Source of the DNA: an uncultured Bacilli bacterium
GTDB lineage: Bacteria; Bacillota_I; Bacilli_A; RF39; UBA660
Direction: 5' to 3'
DNA length: 7,694 nucleotides
NCBI GenBank assembly: GCA_948497845.1
Contig: CAOOMX010000050.1
Span: forward strand, 1 to 7,694
Below the pieces are notes generated by a model. That model did not search any database. It was not told the DNA's origin and worked only from the letters and a program-made list of their open reading frames with translations. Position 1 is the stretch's first letter. The number at the start of each line of letters is the position of its first letter. Positions 6,925 to 7,694 of the stretch are shown one piece after another. Made by a program: the position numbers and the translations under genes.

Positions 6925-6953
6925 ATTATAAAAAATTCTAACGAAAAAGTAAA
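6925..6953 (-). promoter_or_regulatory. Promoter of the CHC2-DUF1848 operon
   Basis: TTTACT (6948-6953), a 17-bp spacer and TATAAT (6925-6930) on the minus strand. Predicted start near 6918 gives a leader of about 18 nt, enough for the GGGGGA site. It is divergent from the tRNA promoter, about 20 bp away. Confidence 0.7.
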
Positions 6954-6970
6954 TATTTTAGAAAAAACTA

Positions 6971-6999
6971 TTCAAAAAAAGAAAAATTAATGCTATACT
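6971..6999 (+). promoter_or_regulatory. Promoter of tRNA-Leu
   Basis: TTCAAA (6971-6976), 17-bp spacer, TATACT (6994-6999) with an extended -10 (TGCTATACT). The mature tRNA begins 9 nt after the -10, so the 5' leader is one or a few nucleotides. The same TGCTATACT word appears in the T-box promoter at 7556-7564. Confidence 0.65.
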
Positions 7000-7007
7000 T
7001 ATCACAT

Positions 7008-7094
7008 GCCTGTGTGATGGAATTGGTAGACGTGATGGACTCAAAATCCATTGGTAGAAATACCGTGTCGGTTCGAGTCCGACCATAGGCACCA
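7008..7094 (+). tRNA. tRNA-Leu (anticodon CAA)
   Basis: An 87-nt class II tRNA that decodes UUG. Acceptor stem GCCTGTG (7008-7014) pairs with CATAGGC with one G-U pair; discriminator A and an encoded CCA (7092-7094). The anticodon arm ATGGA-CTCAAAA-TCCAT places CAA at the anticodon. A long variable arm (TGGTAGAAATACC) fits leucine, and the T-arm carries GGTTCGAGTCC. It is a single tRNA, divergent from the CHC2 operon. Confidence 0.96.
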
Positions 7095-7106
7095 GATTGA
7101 TAGGAA

Positions 7107-7123
7107 ACTCGAACTTTTCGAGT
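7107..7123 (+). other. Short hairpin between tRNA and terminator
   Basis: ACTCGAA (7107-7113), loop CTT, TTCGAGT (7117-7123): a perfect 7-bp stem with no T-run after it. It could help 3' processing of the tRNA precursor or act with the terminator that follows. Role is inferred. Confidence 0.4.
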
Positions 7124-7130
7124 ATTAAGT

Positions 7131-7160
7131 AAAACGCACTTGATAAAAGTGCGTTTTTAT
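7131..7160 (+). terminator. Intrinsic terminator after tRNA-Leu
   Basis: AACGCACTT (7133-7141), 5-nt loop, AAGTGCGTT (7147-7155), extendable by two A-T pairs, then a T-run (7154-7158). It is a strong 9-11 bp stem. Confidence 0.85.
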
Positions 7161-7190
7161 GTTATTATGAATATGTCAAGGAAACTTGCA

Positions 7191-7202
7191 TAAAATAAAA
7201 AA
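7191..7202 (-). terminator. U-tract at the 3' end of the peptide mRNA
   Basis: On the minus strand ...AUAUUCCC is followed by UUUUUUAUUUUA (7191-7202). The nearest local hairpin (7209-7229) has a C-A mismatch on this strand and sits 6 nt away. The bases directly before the U-tract pair best with the mRNA's own 5' end (GGGAAUAU, 7419-7426). Termination may therefore depend on end-to-end pairing, or transcripts may stop earlier at hairpin 7250-7276. Confidence 0.4.
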
Positions 7203-7284
7203 GGGAATATTCAATTTCGCAAGTTGAATGTCTACCCAAAAATTAGATGGACATTTAATTCATAGAATTAAGTGTCATTTTTTT
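7203..7284 (+). ncRNA. Candidate antisense (antitoxin) RNA of about 82 nt
   Basis: Plus-strand segment with two tight hairpins. Hairpin A is ATTCAATTT-CGC-AAGTTGAAT (7209-7229). Hairpin B has arms 7250-7261 and 7265-7276, a triloop ATA, and is followed by seven T (7278-7284), a strong terminator. Each stem contains one U-G wobble (7215/7223; 7254/7272) that would be an A-C mismatch on the minus strand, so the structures suit a plus-strand RNA. It would be complementary to the 3' end of the peptide mRNA, including its stop codon. The 5' end is a guess: TAAAAT at 7191-7196 would start at 7203, but no good -35 is seen. It could instead arise from read-through. Confidence 0.45.
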
Positions 7285-7367
7285 ATAACTACTATCATAA
7301 TGATAAGGAGAAATAAAATGATAGCAATGAGCTTAAGGACTTTCAAAATAAAAGTCTTAGTTTTCAT
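7275..7367 (-). CDS. 30-residue hydrophobic peptide, putative type I toxin
   Basis: A minus-strand ORF of 30 codons plus TGA. The peptide has lysines at 2, 4, 9 and 12, a continuous hydrophobic stretch (LIAIILFLLIIMIVVI, 13-28) and two lysines at the end, so it would span or sit in the membrane. A perfect AGGAGG (7378-7383) lies 10 nt before the ATG, and a promoter with correct spacing lies at 7434-7462, giving a leader of about 60 nt. The size, charge layout, strong ribosome site, and opposed RNA structures over the 3' end resemble type I toxin genes such as txpA, bsrG or hok. No sequence match to a named toxin is recognised. A plain regulatory leader or small membrane peptide is the alternative. 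Confidence 0.6.
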   Translation of the reverse strand: MKTKTFILKVLKLIAIILFLLIIMIVVIKK

Positions 7368-7433
7368 TTTTATCAAACCTCCTCTCTTTTGTGAGATTCG
7401 GTAGACACTCAACAACTGATATTCCCTATGAAG

Positions 7434-7462
7434 ATTATACTAAACTATTTGGTGTAGTACAA
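7434..7462 (-). promoter_or_regulatory. Promoter of the putative toxin mRNA
   Basis: TTGTAC (7457-7462), exactly 17 bp, TATAAT (7434-7439) on the minus strand. Start of transcription falls at A7427 or G7426, the outer base of the inverted repeat. Confidence 0.7.
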
Positions 7463-7501
7463 TGAATTTTACTGAATTTTGACAATTTAGTAAACAAACT
7501 T

Positions 7502-7524
7502 GTACATTGACATCATCAATGTAC
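7502..7524. other. Perfect 9-bp palindrome between two divergent promoters
   Basis: GTACATTGA (7502-7510), loop CATCA, TCAATGTAC (7516-7524). No T-run follows on either strand, so it is not a terminator. It lies between the toxin promoter and the T-box promoter and contains TTGACA (7507-7512). It is a possible operator; no regulator is identified. Confidence 0.45.
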
Positions 7525-7535
7525 GGGTGTAGATA

Positions 7536-7564
7536 TTGTATTTTATTAAAAAAAGTGCTATACT
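7536..7564 (+). promoter_or_regulatory. Promoter of the T-box transcript
   Basis: TTGTAT (7536-7541), 17-bp spacer, TATACT (7559-7564) with extended -10 TGC. Predicted start is near 7571, just ahead of the T-box stem I. Confidence 0.65.
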
Positions 7565-7570
7565 ATATTC

Positions 7571-7694
7571 GTATTTTGAAAGCAATGAAGGAGAAGAGTA
7601 AAATAATTTCAATGCATAGAGAGTTAATGGTTGGTGTAAATTAACATTTGAATTATTTGAATGAAGCTTTGGAGTTGAATAGTGTATACAAGCT
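7571..7694 (+). promoter_or_regulatory. T-box riboswitch leader, 5' part (cut by window edge)
   Basis: Stem I landmarks of a T-box, which senses uncharged tRNA to control an aminoacyl-tRNA synthetase, amino-acid biosynthesis or transporter gene. In order: the GA/K-turn word AAGGAGAAGAGTA (7588-7600); AGAGAG (7617-7622); the distal loop GGTTGGTG (7629-7636) closed by GTTAAT/ATTAAC; and the 3' strand TTTGGAGTTG (7668-7677). AATAATTTCAATG (7602-7614) pairs imperfectly with CATTTGAATTATT (7645-7657). The specifier loop should lie around 7678-7692, but the codon cannot be assigned because the closing helix, antiterminator and gene lie outside the window. Confidence 0.85.

Larger units (their letters stand above)
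7203..7426. repeat. Imperfect inverted repeat bounding the small-peptide unit
   Basis: The left end (7203-7236) and right end (7400-7426) are inverted copies. Both share outer GGGAATAT (8/8) and inner GTTGA(A/G)TGTCTACC (13/14); the left copy has 7 extra bases between them. The right end starts at the predicted transcription start of the minus-strand peptide mRNA, and the left end is followed on that strand by a T-run, so the repeat corresponds to the two ends of the transcript. A miniature transposon with 27-34 bp terminal repeats is the alternative. No target duplication is seen (left flank AAAAAA, right flank TATGA). Confidence 0.75.

Noticed and set aside
7318..7404. Plus-strand ORF of 28 codons with AGGAG upstream (AGGAGAAATAAAATG)
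   Set aside because: It is the antisense of the hydrophobic peptide. It has no promoter of its own and runs into the inverted repeat; the minus-strand ORF has better signals in every respect.
7203..7426. Miniature inverted-repeat transposon or insertion-sequence remnant
   Set aside because: Considered seriously because of the 27-34 bp inverted ends. No target duplication is visible, no transposase fragment is recognised, and the ends match a transcription start and a U-tract with strand-specific wobble pairs. It is not fully excluded; genome copy number would decide.

Overview
The window is AT-rich with consensus-like sigma-A promoters, strong Shine-Dalgarno sites and a T-box leader. This points to a low-GC Bacillota genome, probably a gut-type Bacilli or Erysipelotrichia relative; that placement is inference. 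Tryptophan is written TGG in the long genes and none of them reads through TGA, so the standard bacterial code applies rather than the Mycoplasma code.

Layout. (1) Positions 1-596, minus: a secreted or anchored surface protein with an N-terminal hydrophobic signal. Its frame is broken near position 208 by an apparent one-base loss, and it runs off the left edge. (2) Positions 763-1052: a small XRE-family regulator (73 aa, plus strand). It is separated from the surface gene by a compact divergent control region with two identical palindromes and back-to-back promoters that share a palindromic -10. (3) Positions 1070-5169, minus: a three-gene overlapping operon (membrane-anchored PIG-L deacetylase, YfhO-type multi-pass membrane protein, class I fructose-bisphosphate aldolase), with a promoter at 5192-5220 and a shared bidirectional terminator at 1043-1080. 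(4) Positions 5279-6900, minus: a two-gene operon with a free-standing CHC2 zinc-finger protein (DnaG-like finger, no primase core) and a DUF1848 protein with a C-terminal cysteine cluster. (5) Positions 6971-7160, plus: tRNA-Leu(CAA) with its own promoter and terminator. (6) Positions 7191-7462: a compact unit read here as an undescribed type I toxin-antitoxin-like locus. (7) Positions 7536-7694, plus: a promoter and the start of a T-box leader, cut by the window edge.

The most interesting part is region 6. The minus strand has a promoter, a perfect AGGAGG site and a 30-codon ORF for a lysine-capped hydrophobic peptide. The predicted mRNA begins exactly at a sequence complementary to its own 3' end (8 bp plus 14 bp), and that 3' end is followed by a U-tract. 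The plus strand of the 3' region could encode an RNA of about 82 nt with two stable hairpins, the second ending in seven T. Each plus-strand hairpin has one U-G wobble that would be an A-C mismatch on the minus strand. The long-range end pairing has a G-U wobble that is allowed only in the minus-strand mRNA. This strand-specific pattern supports two opposed functional RNAs rather than a simple inverted-repeat transposon remnant.

The second notable system is the regulator/surface-gene divergon. One palindrome fills the 17-bp spacer of a perfect TTGACA/TATAAT promoter, which suggests tight repression of the surface gene.
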